From Alectoria sarmentosa (lineage: Eukaryota; Ascomycota; Lecanoromycetes; Lecanorales; Parmeliaceae), in contig WOGZ01000177.1 of NCBI GenBank assembly GCA_009733775.1, forward strand, positions 1 through 64,000: 64,000 nucleotides of DNA, given 5' to 3'. Numbering within the stretch: the first letter of the stretch is position 1; every line of letters begins with the position of its first letter. The position numbers and the translations under genes were made by a program. The notes under the pieces are model-generated. The model saw only the letters and a list, made by a program, of their open reading frames with translations, searched no databases and was not told where the DNA came from. Of this stretch, positions 1 to 11,900 are shown piece by piece.

Positions 1-767
1 CCCACTGTCCTCCCACCCCCCACCAGCCCCCTCCCACCAGCCGGCGGCCTCAGCCCCAGACAGACTGAGACCACGCACGCTGAGGAAAAGAACGCAAAAC
101 GGCCAAGGAGAGAAGAGAAGAGAAGTTTGCTGCAACAGGCGAAGACAGACAGACGGACGAGCTAGGACCGCGGATGTTCTGCTCGGGGCCGGTTTGGTTG
201 GTTGGTGCTGTTGATGAATGTGCCGGTTGCAGAAGAGGAGGAGGAGGAGGGAGAGTGAGGTTGAGGGTGATGTCATGGTGGGGGGGGGTGGTTGTTTTTT
301 GGGGAGGGAGGGAGTAGGGGAGAGGCGGTTGCATGGATGTTGGGAGGGTTGTCGTCCAGTGCTGGTTATTGTTTTTGTTTTTGTTGTTAAATAGGCTTTG
401 ATGCTTGAAGGGCAGCTAGAGATGAAAATGGTGAAGGAATTCATTTTTAGCAGGAGCGCCAGGATTGGTGGTAGGCGTGTTTGGGTCAAAGACATGCTGT
501 ATCCGAATGAAGGAGCAAAAAGGATGAAAGAGTTCAGAAAGCCTTCTCGTGTCCCCGATATCATCAAATAGGATGGGATGTCTATTCTAAGTATGAACTT
601 GAAGTATATATATTTGAATGCACGCGATATGAGTCCAGCAAGCGAGCAAAGAGGAGACAAAGACCACGAGATGGATTGAAAGCGTGAACGAGCTGCCATG
701 AAAGAGGGGAAGCGATGCAGAAAAGATGTGCTGCCGCTTGAGATCCAAGCATGTCGTTATTAATGCG
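1..767. other. intergenic, left edge of window
   Basis: No gene is supported here. The first ~330 bases are purine/pyrimidine biased, with GA-rich runs, a G tract near 280-290 and short CAGA repeats near 140-155. A minus-strand reading frame at 50-334 is a proline-rich low-complexity artefact. The stretch after ~360 lies just downstream of the glutamate-cysteine ligase stop codon and probably holds its 3' UTR. Confidence 0.5.
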
Positions 768-2958
768 TCAACCGCAAGCTGAACCTTTAGGACGAGCTGC
801 CCATCCAGACCTCAGCATCTCCTCACCCATTCTATCCTTACCCTCGTTCTTCGTAATACCTTCCACGGCCTTGATTAGATCATAATTTATGCCCTCGCCC
901 ACAACGCTATCGCCTTTGTAATCTTGATGACCACGGACAAAATGCCGGATCCATTTCGCGCCCGTCCACAGTTGACCAGAGGCACGTTTGCGAATCAAGT
1001 CAAGATATCGAGCTAGCTCACAACGCGTCTCAACGTCAACGTTCACACTATTGAGGTAGGATTCTACGAGGGGTATCAGGCCGGGAAAGCCTTCACCAGA
1101 CTGGCCGTTAATGATTTCGTCAATAGTCATGAGTGAGTGTTCGTCTTCGACTGGTCCTGTGGGTGTTGGGGGTCGAGAAGGCTGGTAAGCTGGGGTGGTG
1201 GTGCCGGATGCACCGTTCGCTTTCATCGGCCGAGGTGGAAGAGGGTCATTGCGGAAATGAAACTTCTGGTCAAGGACTGCATTTCGAGCGTGAGCCGTTT
1301 CCATGTTTGCTGTTGTGAGAGGTATGGGTATATAGAAATTGAGGTCGAAGCTGAGAATGGCGCGAGTGATTAGCACGATAAAGATACAGAAGGCGGCGTT
1401 TTCGAAGTCGGTGATTTGTATTTCCATGGGACGAAACTCGACTCGCCATCCAGTGTCCTTATCGTGCGGCGGAGGCTTAAAGCGTATGTGTTGCCAGTTT
1501 GTTGATTGAAGATTTTCGAAATGGTCGGTCTTGTTCAGGTCGAGCTCTTCGAGGTCTTCAGCGAAGATGACGATAGGGTCTCGGATGAAGAGATGAGCGA
1601 AGTGTGTAGCTAGCAAAGCATCCATTCCGCCGTTCATGAGCCGTTGCTTTAGATCTTTGTCCACGACAAGCTCAGGATCCATGTATTCTTTCCGTAACCG
1701 AGGATCCTGAGAGATGTATGTAGAATTTGAGGCATATCTCGACTTTGGTACTCGCCATCGGTCATGACTTAGTGGCTTTGGGAAGTCAGTGGCCAGCCAA
1801 TACCGTAAGTTCAAGAGCTGCTTACCGCTTCACCGAGCTCTTCGGGTGTTCGATCGTCTACTGCTCGACTGATCTGGTTCCACCTCACATCTGTGTCTGC
1901 AAGGAAGCCCTTGTATATTGGCGTTGCGGCAGTCAGTGCCAACATTATGGGACCCAACGGGCTAAGCTGATCGTACAGCCTTCGACCTTCAGTGATGTTC
2001 TTGGCTTGGAAGGTGATCTGCAAGCAACAGCTCCCCATTCCAAATGCCATAGCGTCCATATAGATGTGATTATCCTTCGCCGCACCATTTCGTACATCGT
2101 CATCCTCAGGCCAGTTGTGCATATCGTAATCGACTGTGGGGTCTTTGAATGGGACCGGCGTGTTCTCGTCTTTGAAGATGGGTACGTTGATCTCAACCTT
2201 GCGTCCTCTCCGAGATCGAATGTTTGCTGCTAATGTGGGGAAGCGGATGTGAGGATTCGCAATCTCGTCAGGAAGGAATTGTGATCGTAATCTCTCGCCA
2301 GAGGGTGGGTAATAAGGAGTGATAAAATCGTCCCTGGTGCCCAATCGAGGGAAGGTCGTCAGGGTTATTGGGAACTCATTGGACTCCATGTGGTCTCTGG
2401 CTATGATCCGCCTTTGAATGGGTCAACTCTTACGCTTTTCATTGGTTTAGATGGTGATATTGACCAACCGCCATTTCATGTTGGGTTCCACATCCAGAAG
2501 GTCCTTGAATCCGATCCCCCAAGGCTTCCCAGGTGTCGCCTCCAACATAAACCTGCCAAATTCGGGGTGGAAGACTGGTATTGCGTCACCGTTGCTCTTT
2601 ACCACCTGAAGGTCCGGTACACATCCTCCCTGCTTGCTCAAAGCTTCGTCCTCGGCCAGAGCTTTGAGAATGTCAGCTTGTCTTAGAGACAGCCTGACTT
2701 TGCGACACTCTTCTTCAAAAGCCACAACTAGGTATTCTATCTCATCACCCCATCGCAAAGCGTCTCTTTCTTTGCCCTTTGCACGCTTCCATATTGCCAG
2801 CAATTGTTCAATCCCCCATTGCCGGACATGGTCTGCGTTCTTCTTGGCTTCGGGCCAATTCAATGGAGTCCCGAGGGCTCTAGTGGGAGGTCGATGATCA
2901 GCAGGGAGGTGACAAGTACTCCTAACCCAGGAAGCGATTGAGCTTACAAGAGTCCCAT
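768..2958 (-). CDS. gcs1: glutamate-cysteine ligase (gamma-glutamylcysteine synthetase)
   Basis: Catalyses the first, rate-limiting step of glutathione synthesis, ATP-dependent joining of glutamate and cysteine, in the cytosol. Four exons: 2948-2958, 2469-2879, 1826-2411 and 768-1775. Introns are 68, 57 and 50 bp, and together the exons give 671 aa, close to the yeast enzyme as I recall it (about 678). The start is an 11-nt first exon encoding MGLL with split codon TT|A, which joins to ALGTPLNWPEAKK; this N-terminus is typical of fungal GCS1. Recognisable blocks follow in order: WGDEIEYLVV, FMLEATPGKPWG, the RSRRGRKVEINVPIFKDE region, MDAMAFGMGSCCLQITFQ, and DPRLRKEYMDPELVVDKDLK. After these come THFAHLFIRDPIVIF, HFENLQSTNWQ and GWRVEFRPMEIQ. 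All splice phases are consistent. Certain as to family; the second intron rests on restoring RRIIARDHMESNEFP across the junction. Confidence 0.97.
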
Positions 2959-4382
2959 TCCCACAAGGGCGCGACCAAGGAATCTTCGTCGTCCTCGAGC
3001 AGCTCTTGGTGTTGACTAAGCTCTCAATTGGTGGAAGAGGACCAGAAGCACAAGCAACACAGCGGAGGTCCAGTCGAGGCAATCTTGTCGAAAGTCAAAC
3101 AATAGTGCTAAATTATGCAACGAATTTTGGCGAGAGCCTCTCGGAGAAAGGCGATATCGTCCACTAAGTAGGTATCAAAGGTAAGGATCCAATTGCGCTG
3201 TTGGCTGGGACGTCGTTTCCTTGGTTTAACGTTCCGCGGGCGATATGGATGCACTGCCAGAGCCAGCAACTGTCAAAAATCAAGGGCGATATTGAAGAAG
3301 GCATATTTGTGTGAGTGACAGCGTTGATTACAAACCTTCTCGGTGAAAGAATGCACGGGATGACGATTCCTCTCTAGCTTCCGCCGGCAGGATTCGCTAG
3401 GATGAACCTCCGCTCCTTGGCCCCGCCCTCCTGCTATCCGGCTCTTTCTATCACGTCTACTCCATCTCTTCGTCTGTCGTCTGAGGCTGTTATTGTTGTA
3501 GAATGGAGTCTATTGCCGTCATCTGCACTGCGAAGGGCATGTATTTGAGGGGTGTTTTGCCGAGGCAGCTAGAGCTCGACTCTCACCTTGGCATCAGGAT
3601 CTTCCAGAAGCATTCAACCATACATACACAGGCGAAACGTTCAGGAGACGGAAGAACCAGTGACGTTGGCCAAATTTCTCCTGTGTAGTGTGTACCTGCA
3701 TGCCCTTCTCCGCTTTTCCCCACCAATGGCTGCAAGACACGCGAGCTTGTGTATCAAAGCACACCTTTCGGAATGCACACCGCTAAAACCTGACCTTTGT
3801 CAATCGAATTCTGTGATACTGAGTCATGCCTCTCATTCTTGAGTGTCAAAATACCGCATACGGATGAATATAATGGGATGGAATTGTATCCCGTCTCTTC
3901 TTTGGCGTTCTCTCTAGGTCTATTAATCACCTTCTTGCACCTTTCTTTAGGTCTATTGTGATATTAAAAGGAGAACTGCATGTGGCTCGTGCAGACTCCG
4001 GGCTTGATCGTTAGAGGGGCTGCACAACTAGCTGTCCCTTTGTATTTGGGACGACATCATCTCTTGAAAACGACATCATCCTCCCCAAACGTCACCCCTC
4101 CTATCTCAACCGTCGAATTCAACACCAGCACCAAGCTTTCACCATCACCAAGCCCAGATCCATCTATTTAGTCAGCGACTACTTATCGTTTCTTAGCCCT
4201 GATTCACCCTTCTACGAGTGGGGTTGCCAACAACAGCATTCGTCTTTGGGACTTGGACACTGTATCCCCTTGCAAGAGCAACTAAAGCCTGTAAGCCGGC
4301 TTCTCTATGCCCTCTCATACAGCATATACGGCATCAATAACATTAGGCATCCTCCAGAACCACGATCCCAAGCACACCAATC
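2959..4382. other. intergenic
   Basis: No convincing gene in 1.4 kb. It contains the upstream region of gcs1 (the first several hundred bases, read on the minus strand). Short open frames at 3503-3842 and 3980-4171 lack recognisable motifs, splice signals or codon structure. Pyrimidine-rich stretches near 3420-3480 could belong to a promoter. Confidence 0.4.
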
Positions 4383-4694
4383 ATGTCATCGCTGCCAAAG
4401 AAACTCGAGATCACCATCACCGAAGAGCACCCCGACGTGTCAAAGCAGACGTCTGAACCCTCCAAATCTAAAACCACGACCAGCAAGAAGCTCGAGAAGC
4501 CAGACCAAAACAAGAACATGCTCCTCCCCCCTCGTACCCCACCCTACAAGACTGGTGCCAAGAAAGAGCCGGGAACGGAGGATGAGGCCTGTGAGGATGC
4601 CATCGCCAGCGGTGATGCGACGCCTAGCTGGGAAGGGGTTTGGCGCAAAGATCGCCGTGATATCATGCATCAGGGCCCGGGCGGAGCTGCTTAG
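4383..4694 (+). CDS. small disordered hypothetical protein
   Basis: Uninterrupted 103-codon frame starting in the context CCAATCATGTC. The product is hydrophilic and likely disordered, rich in Lys, Glu, Pro, Ser and Thr. A Lys/Thr/Ser-rich N-terminal half is followed by LPPRTPPYKTGAKKEPGTED. No domain, signal peptide or membrane segment is visible and I do not recognise a family. Charged, non-repetitive composition and absence of rare-looking codons favour a real gene. Against it are its small size, lack of introns and an overlapping open frame (4246-4749) in another phase. It sits alone in a gene-poor interval between gcs1 and a secreted protein gene. Tentative. Confidence 0.35.
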   Translation: MSSLPKKLEITITEEHPDVSKQTSEPSKSKTTTSKKLEKPDQNKNMLLPPRTPPYKTGAKKEPGTEDEACEDAIASGDATPSWEGVWRKDRRDIMHQGPGGAA

Positions 4695-5054
4695 TGGGCA
4701 CGAAAGGGAGATGTTGCCCATAGTATTGCATGTGGATATGGACCAGTGATACGGCCTTGTGCAAGCGTTGGGCAAGGTACCAATTTGCTCAAGATAGACA
4801 GATGGTACGCTCCTTTACAGTGGCGAATCTTATGGCATACGCGAACGCTGACAAGGTGTTTTTCAGTGTTGCTACCTCGCAAATCATGCCCACAAGCTTA
4901 AATATCAAATCAAAATGCTCCAACACGTCCTCCTCTTGATGAATCCTATGCTTGATGTAATTGCTAATACTCCAATGAAACAAATGCAATGCACGTCAAC
5001 CCTAATGTGATCCCCTTCCCCCCCCCCGCTCCCCCTCCTCCCCCTCCCACTCCC

Positions 5055-5561
5055 TCACAAAGGCAAAGTCAGCCTTTCCGGCGCCATCGCAAACCTCAAC
5101 CGGCCCTCCCTAACCGCGCGCCCATCCCCACTGAAATCCGGCATCTCCTCCACATTGATCCCCCCAGCATTGAACCTCGAATCCATCGAGCACAACTCCA
5201 GGATACTCTCAAACGTCCTCTCGCACTGCCCCCGCCACGGAACGGGAGCATTTTCGGGCAGGTAGTATCCGAGCGAGCAGCCGGGCAATTCGGTCCAGAT
5301 CCACTTGTCGCGCAGGAGGCGCTCGGGCCGGGGCTGGGTGAGGCGGTTGCAAATGATGGGGAGGGCGATTTCGCAGTTGGTGGGGTTGAGGCCGAGCATG
5401 GGCGGGTCGGTGATTTTGACGCATTGGGGGTCGGGGACGTTTGAGAGGGTGACGTTTTTGATGGAGGGAGTGATTAGGCTGGTGGAGGGGCTGTTGATGG
5501 TAAGGGATGAGATGGCGAGGTAGTGTGTGGATAGTGACAGGAGAAGCGTGGGCAGATGCAT
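5055..5561 (-). CDS. small secreted cysteine-containing protein
   Basis: Single-exon frame of 168 aa. The first ~22 residues are a plausible secretion signal (MHLPTLLLSLSTHYLAISSL). The mature part has six cysteines: one near residue 47 (DPQCVKI), a pair in NCEIALPIICNRL, one in the motif GCSLGYYLPENAPVP, and a pair in QCERTFESILELCSM. Even numbers of Cys in a ~145-residue mature chain suggest three disulphides in an extracellular protein. The spacing GC-x-LGYYLP...C-x(9)-C resembles a widespread unnamed family of small secreted ascomycete proteins; that resemblance is from memory. No catalytic motif is seen. It could be an effector-type or wall-associated protein, but nothing here shows which. 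Confidence 0.75.
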   Translation of the reverse strand: MHLPTLLLSLSTHYLAISSLTINSPSTSLITPSIKNVTLSNVPDPQCVKITDPPMLGLNPTNCEIALPIICNRLTQPRPERLLRDKWIWTELPGCSLGYYLPENAPVPWRGQCERTFESILELCSMDSRFNAGGINVEEMPDFSGDGRAVREGRLRFAMAPERLTLPL

Positions 5562-7193
5562 GGTGTTGTAGATCGATGGGCTTGAGACTCGGAAAGGCGA
5601 GAAAGGTTTACAGCTGTGAGGTACTTCTGCGGTGGATGACTAGACTTAAGGAGGAAGACGAGATAAAAGCGCGAATGGCATAAGGCGGGTAGAAAGGCGG
5701 TTCGGCTGGGAAATCGCGTATACGCCAGAAGAATACTGGTCAACTTTTGCCGCCCATAGAAGTCGCGCGTAGATTCTCTTCCACCCCACTCAAAAGCGTG
5801 GTGTTTCTGGCTAAGCCCCCACGAATCAACGAGAGCGATGCGTATTGAGAAGATCTTGGAACAGTCTCAAGGTCTTAGAAAACGTGAGAACAAAATCAAA
5901 ACACCAATACACAAAGCATGCGCTTTACACGACCAAGATTATGTATACTTGGGTATCTCTCCTGAAAGGCTTCTCAGGCAATGAACATACCATCAATCAC
6001 TGTGAAGAAAGTAAATTCAATAAAAGCCAGAGCCTAGGACTGACCATGCTTTTATTTGTAGGATGATGCAGCTGAGTTCCAGGATACTATTTCCCAGACG
6101 AGGGACGCTCGCTCGACGCCGACAGGGTTTGAACAGGTATCTGCAGCAAAAGTAGGAGGCAGATGAAAGATGGGTAGAAGATCATATTGCTAGCTTTAAC
6201 ACTGGGGTCTAACCTCACTGACCTCAGAATTTCACCAACTGCTTTCCACTGAACGTCTCCGGACTGGTAAGACACCAACTTTGCCCCATTCCGTTCCACC
6301 ATACGCAGTCGCAAGTCTTGCGACTCCCATCCTCTTGGGCTGGCCCCTCTCCGAACCAACATTGGAGGTAGAGAGATCACCAAAGGGAAAAATATCTAAA
6401 TTTTTAAACCATTTTCAACCTGCGAGATCTCCCAGGAATAAATAGTAAGAAACAAACAGCGAATCTCTAATCACGTACCCAAATGAGATCGACGACATCA
6501 ATGAGACCTCTGAAATAACGGGCTTTGCGTAGTGTAGGGTGAGACGTTATCCAAGACTCGCTCAAACTGATCAGCAATCATCGCAGCGACCTGTCAATAG
6601 CGACGCCATCGTGGCTGGCAAGAGAAGCCTTGGAGTTGGGTCTTCGTCAAGAAGGAAAACAGCCGGATGCTAGGGTCGTAAGGTTGGCTGGCTCGCTGGC
6701 AGATGACTGGCGTCAACGCAGGATTAGTTACAACGCGTTGAAGAGCGAGAGTCCAGATGCAGTTCGTTGATACCCATTCTGTGACATGATCCGACCCAGG
6801 AGATTGTAGGAGGTCGCCAATTGTAGGTGAACATTTGCCAACCAGAGCGACGCCATTAGAGGTGCCAACTACGATATTTATCCTGGAGAACAACCCATTA
6901 GTAATACAGGCTCTAGCCAGGACTGTGTGTTCTGTTTGGAAGGAAAGGCATCAAAAGGATGAGGAGACAGCCTTGGCAAATCATGCTCCAGCGAGCGTTG
7001 GGCTTTAGGAGGAAAGGATCGGTGACACAGTATGCAAGGAGAAAAGTGCTGAAAAGTAGATTAGTCTCACGGTAATGACACTGCATGAAAGGGGTTTATC
7101 AAACGGAAGAGTAGTGAGTCCCTAGATGGCGAAACTTTTGAAATCCGGGTAGCGTAGGTGAAACGTTAGCGTTCCGCTAGCTAAGCGAGCAGG
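5562..7193. other. intergenic
   Basis: About 1.6 kb without a supported gene. Minus-strand open frames at 6087-6383 (98 codons, hydrophobic C-terminus) and 6594-6893 (99 codons) have no recognisable motif and no convincing splice extension. The last ~100 bases before 7194 are the likely U2 snRNA promoter. Confidence 0.4.
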
Positions 7194-7200
7194 TATATAA
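7194..7200 (+). promoter_or_regulatory. TATA box of the U2 snRNA gene
   Basis: TATATAA lies about 40 bp upstream of the inferred U2 5' end, a normal distance for a fungal pol II promoter. It is followed by a C-rich spacer. Assigned by position and sequence only. Confidence 0.6.
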
Positions 7201-7233
7201 ACCCCCCGAAACCCAACCCCAAATTTTCTCCCC

Positions 7234-7415
7234 AGCTCTCTTTGCCTTTTGGCTTAGATCAAGTGTAGTATCTGTTCTTTTCAGTTTAATCTCTGAAATT
7301 GGTCTACGGACCTTTTATTGATTAAATCAATTTTTACAATCGTCGGGTTGCCTCTGGGCTTGCTCATGCTTCCTGGCACTGTGTCACCGGTCTTACACTG
7401 CCGCTGGTTGACGCG
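7234..7415 (+). ncRNA. U2 spliceosomal snRNA
   Basis: Recognised directly from sequence. Near the 5' end CTTTGCCTTTTGGCTTAGAT corresponds to stem I. It is followed by CAAGTGTAGTATCTGTTCTT, which contains the branch-site recognition element GTAGTA at 7265-7270. This block is nearly identical to yeast U2. Next come a stem II-like segment with a perfect GGTC-TACG-GACC hairpin (7301-7312) and an Sm-like site (AATTTTTA, 7329-7336). A GCTTGCTC loop resembles stem III. A 3' stem-loop closed by GTCA...TGAC (7383-7412) resembles stem IV, the U2A'/U2B'' binding hairpin. Length is ~180 nt; both ends are approximate to a few bases. It pairs with intron branch points in the spliceosome. A TATA box sits ~40 bp upstream. 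Confidence 0.93.
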
Positions 7416-7919
7416 AACTATTCTCCTTTTTCATCAACCTTCTCAGCTTGTCTGAGATTTTGAAGAAGAAAGCCTTGTGCTAGAGAAGAGAACTGAATCC
7501 ACAGCAATAGACTGACGCGCAAGAAGTTCGTAGAATCTCTGTATCTTCGTACTCTACCCAGCTCTGCCTGGGTGAACACTAGCACTGGATCTACGCTGCT
7601 TGACACCGCTGGACCTCACCACAGGCCATCAGATCCCCGCTGAATCTTGTCTACACACTCGTAAGGCGGGAAAGTCTGATGCGTTTCATCTGCCACCAGC
7701 CTACTTGAGGCAAGTCCATGCATGACGTGCCCCACTGGTCCCACCAAACAATTTTCTGTCTCAAGCTTTCCCAGATCACCTCTTCTTTAAACGCAACCCA
7801 CAACTCCCACACTGTCTTTACGCTCCCGGATATCCTCAGTTGCCAGACTCCTCACTGTCCACAGAAGAGTGAACAGCTGTAGCCTCATCTGGCACATCAA
7901 GAACGCTGGTGCTCGAACA
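7416..7919. other. intergenic between U2 and spermidine synthase
   Basis: Holds the 3' flank of U2 and the promoter and 5' leader of spermidine synthase. The last ~150 bases are pyrimidine-rich, as in many fungal leaders. No gene seen. Confidence 0.5.
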
Positions 7920-8997
7920 ATGTCCGAAATCACGCATCCCACCATCAAAGGTACTCACACAGCTCTACATTGATCCCAGCTCCTCCACCACCACTACGAG
8001 CCCGAGCTGATCAAGACCTCGCAGATGGCTGGTTCCGCGAGATCTCCAACATGTGGCCTGGCCAGGCCATGACTCTCAAAGTCAACCAGGTCCTCCACCA
8101 CGAGAAGTCCAAATACCAAGACGTCCTCATATTTGAATCCAGCGATCATGGCACCGTACTGGTCCTTGACAATGTCATACAGTGCACTGAGAGGGATGAA
8201 TTTGCGTACGCTCCCAACCAATTTTTTCTTCTCTACCCCAGCCTTGCTGATGGGAGAACAGCTACCAAGAAATGATAACCCACCTTGCCATGAACTCTCA
8301 CCCTGACCCCAAATCCGTTCTCGTCATAGGTGGCGGTGATGGCGGCGTCCTCCGCGAAGTTGTCAAGCATTCTACAGTTGAGACTGCCATCCTCTGCGAC
8401 ATCGACGAGTCCGTAATCCGTCTCTCCAAGAAATACCTACCAGGCATGAGCATCGGCTTTCAGCATCCCAACGTCTCTACACACATAGGTGATGGTTTTA
8501 AGTTCCTGGCGGATAAGAAGAATGAATTCGACGTCATCATCACAGACAGCAGTGATCCTGAGGGTCCAGCGGAGAGTCTGTTCCAAAAGCCATACTTTGA
8601 GCTGTTGTACGGCGCACTGAAGGAAGGCGGGGTTATTACGACCCAAGGTTGTTCGTCCTCATCCTTCTGCGATGCTCAGACATACTCTTCTTTCTCGACT
8701 TAGCTAACAGTCACTGCAGCGGAGAACCAGTGGCTCCACCTCTCTCTCATTACCGACCTCAAGAAATCCTGCAAAGAAGTCTTTCCCATTGTCGAATACG
8801 CCTACACCACCATCCCCACCTATCCTTCGGGCCAGATTGGCTTCATGGTCTGCTGCAAAGACAAGGACAGAGACGTCACGACGCCGGTGCGGAGCTGGGA
8901 CACTCAAGAGGAGGATAAGCTTTGTCGATATTACAACAAGGAGATTCACAAGGCGAGCTTCGTGTTGCCGACATTCGCGAGGAAAGCGTTGCGGTGA
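7920..8997 (+). CDS. spe3: spermidine synthase
   Basis: Transfers an aminopropyl group from decarboxylated S-adenosylmethionine to putrescine to make spermidine. Four exons: 7920-7950, 8025-8205, 8262-8647 and 8720-8997. Introns are 74, 56 and 72 bp and the product is 291 aa, typical for the family. The start ATGTCCGAAATCACG is chosen because the first donor joins IK to DGWFREI, the normal N-terminus. Motifs: WPGQAMTLKV and YQDVLIFES; Y-Q-EMITHLAM restored across intron 2; the nucleotide-binding GGGDGGVLREV near residue 95; the acidic CDIDE near 118; and the catalytic loop ITDSSDPEGPA near 166. QAENQWLHL is restored across intron 3, and TIPTYPSGQIGFMVC follows. The ends of introns 1-3 are all fixed by conserved residues, so the model is firm. 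Confidence 0.97.
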
Positions 8998-11900
8998 CCA
9001 GAGTACGAAAGGGTTGCGCAAGAAGACGGGAAGAATTAGCCTGTAAAATGCATCGCAATGAAGGACGTGGGGATTTGAGGTGAATTGCTACGCAAATAAA
9101 GAGGCTAATGTGTAATTGGCTCAATGATCAAAAGCTACAAGAACAGGGGAGCTAGATACCCAAGTAACGAGTGATCACATCTACCTTAAAGCTATCTCTA
9201 CAGCTTTGATCTTCAGAACATCGCACCAAAACGGCAAGACTGGCTGGTTAATGACCTGAGAACTACATGTGGCAACACCTAACGGGCCAACACCACTCCA
9301 TAAGTGGCCCAAACAAGTCTTCATTCTTCCGTGTCAACAGCACCATAATCGCCTACATCATTGGGGAATGTCGCCAATTTTCTCTTTCCCTTGCACTCAT
9401 GTCCACGGAGCACAATTGTATGATGACAATGAATTGCTTTACTAGCAACTTCAATTCCTTCGCCGTGATAACCATGACGTCCTGAGATCGTCGCTTCAGT
9501 TGACGGGTGGCTCTTGTAGAACTGTTTGCGTCAGCGAATCTCTTCTAGACTACATCCTCTTGGCACGAATGATGCTTTCGTTGATTGGCAGTAGCCCGAG
9601 AATCTTGCTTAAATTCCAAGCCATTTCCTACGCTTCAAAAGACGTCTCTCTTTCAAGCAATTCTTGATAATTCTCGCTTCCACAACAACACCTGCCGATG
9701 TTTCCTAGCGCTTTCCCCTCTAGTGATGTTTCGTTGTGCCCTGACGAGTTTAGTGGTGCAAAGCAGCGAAGCAGGCTGTGGTGGAAGGTATCCCCTCGTC
9801 AAAGCCATCTCACGGTGACAAATGCGTCTATTGTATCTTGAGACCTGATACACTTACCCACATTGGAAGACCCCATACTTAAGGCACCGAACCACTCTTA
9901 TTGTCAGCAACTCTCCCATGCCTAGTAGCCATTGCCAGCCCTTCTTCTGCCGCTAAAGCCACCCAGCCAGTTTACTTAGGAATTAATCCTAATTTTCTCG
10001 TACTTGACGAACACGTGAATGTGATTTCGGGACCGTGCCAGCGCTGAGCAGTAGACTATATCTTTTCTGGTCAGTAGTGGACTTACTTACTGATGCCAAG
10101 TAGCAGCTTGGTGCATGCTTCGGGACTTCCAGGTCCAGAATATCATCCTGCGAATAAAAGCGCTGATGCCTCATCCCACCATCAGAAGTTTTAGGCGAGA
10201 AAAGGATAGGGCTGCATATTCTCGTTCTAGAACTTAAGGCAAACGAAGACGGGTCGGGAGATGTGCAAGCCTCCCCTTGTTCCTGGGATATGGACTTCAC
10301 ATTAGCTCGTCGCTGGCAACGGCACTCACGCTTTATTCTTCTTTTGTTGGCTATTATGCGGTAGACCGCTTATGGTCTCACCATAGTCGTGATCTGGAAG
10401 ACTCTGGAAGGCTTGGAGTTTGTCGCCTAATCCTTTGAGACCAAATTCATGCTTTGCTCTTTATTTTTTCAAGAGACCAATAAGCGCTAGAAGCTCGTTT
10501 TGGGCAGTTGTCCCTGAAGGCATCTCTCTTCGTCAACAGCGGATAGCTCCTAGAGGGTCTCTCTTCATCAACAGCAAATAGCTCCTAGACAGCCTTAACG
10601 ACCCATTTCTTCGCGAGGCACGGAAGGTGGGGTTATGGCGCCACTGCTAACAAAGAAATTTCTCACTGTCGCCAAGCAGATGATCAGAATATAAAAGCTC
10701 TGGTTTGGCTGGAGTGCAATGGTTGAAAGCGCGAATCCAGCTGGATGAAATTTTGAGCGAACAGGCTTATGCAGCATAGTTTGGTAATTCAGCGAGCTTT
10801 TCTCGTACCTAGTGAAGCATAGACTGTAGCGCTCCTAAAGCGCATTGGAAGAGAAAAGGAGCGATTAGGTGGCTGATCCTTTCAGCCATCTCGGCATTCG
10901 TTGAGACAAATTGCGTCCTAGACACTGGAGCTTAGGGATGCTGGAGTACATTTCGGATCCTGCCACGTAGGTAATACTGGGGATGTTCGGCGGTGCTGGG
11001 AGTCACCAGGTACCGCTCGCGCTCATTTGGTGATTGGCTAACCTCAGTACCGGCACTAGCAATGTTGAGTATTTGAAAGGGCGCCAGGTCCACCTGGTAA
11101 AGTTTGTTTCTGCACAATCGGATCGTCTTGTATGCTTCATTGGGCGATATGCAGCGCGCGCACGACTTAGGCCATCAATAAAGAGACAGAACAAGGGAAT
11201 TCAATTAGAATGCTAGGAATTTGGAAGCTTCGAGTACCTGAATCGGTTCCAACGTTCTGCCTCGACGAAAGTTCTCACCGCTCGAACATCTGCAGGTACC
11301 GCCGCGCGTTTATACCTTTGTTGGCCAGAATCAAGGGGGGTCTGTTTCCAGCCCACCGGGGCGAACCGTGGGTTAGCACGCCGAACCCTCACGGTGAAAA
11401 GCCTTGGCCCTAATCCGAGGCTGCGTTTCTTTGCTTTACGAAGAGGTCTCTTCCCATCATTACGAAGAAACAAGTGGCGGCAAGATGTTTCATGATTTGA
11501 TGAAAGACTTCTCGAAGTCCTGAAAAGAAGAAGAGAGAACCAGCTAGCTTACTGCAATATGACATTTATTACATAGAGTGATCTGGGAAACGTGTGAAGG
11601 ACAGAGTGAACAAAAGGACAAGTGCATTGTTTGGAAGATGGATGCTCCTTCCTTTTTCAACCTCACCGCCTTGCAGCACTCCACTCCCATGAAATGCTCT
11701 CAAATACCTTCTACACTCAATTGGCATCCATGGTTACTTGGACCCAGCATCTTCCCTGCAAGCACAATTCTCCACAAATTCCTAAGAGATAAATACTCCT
11801 GTCCCTAAAATCCAGCATCAAATTCACCTCTGTCTGCAAAAACTTCTCCAGTGCTGGCCCGTACGTCCAAAGAAGACAGCTGCCTGTCAAATAGCCATTC

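Noticed and set aside
50..334. 94-codon minus-strand frame rich in proline
   Set aside because: Composition follows the GA/CT bias of the DNA; no motif and no splice context.
1727..2233. 168-codon plus-strand frame
   Set aside because: Lies antisense to the well-supported glutamate-cysteine ligase exons.
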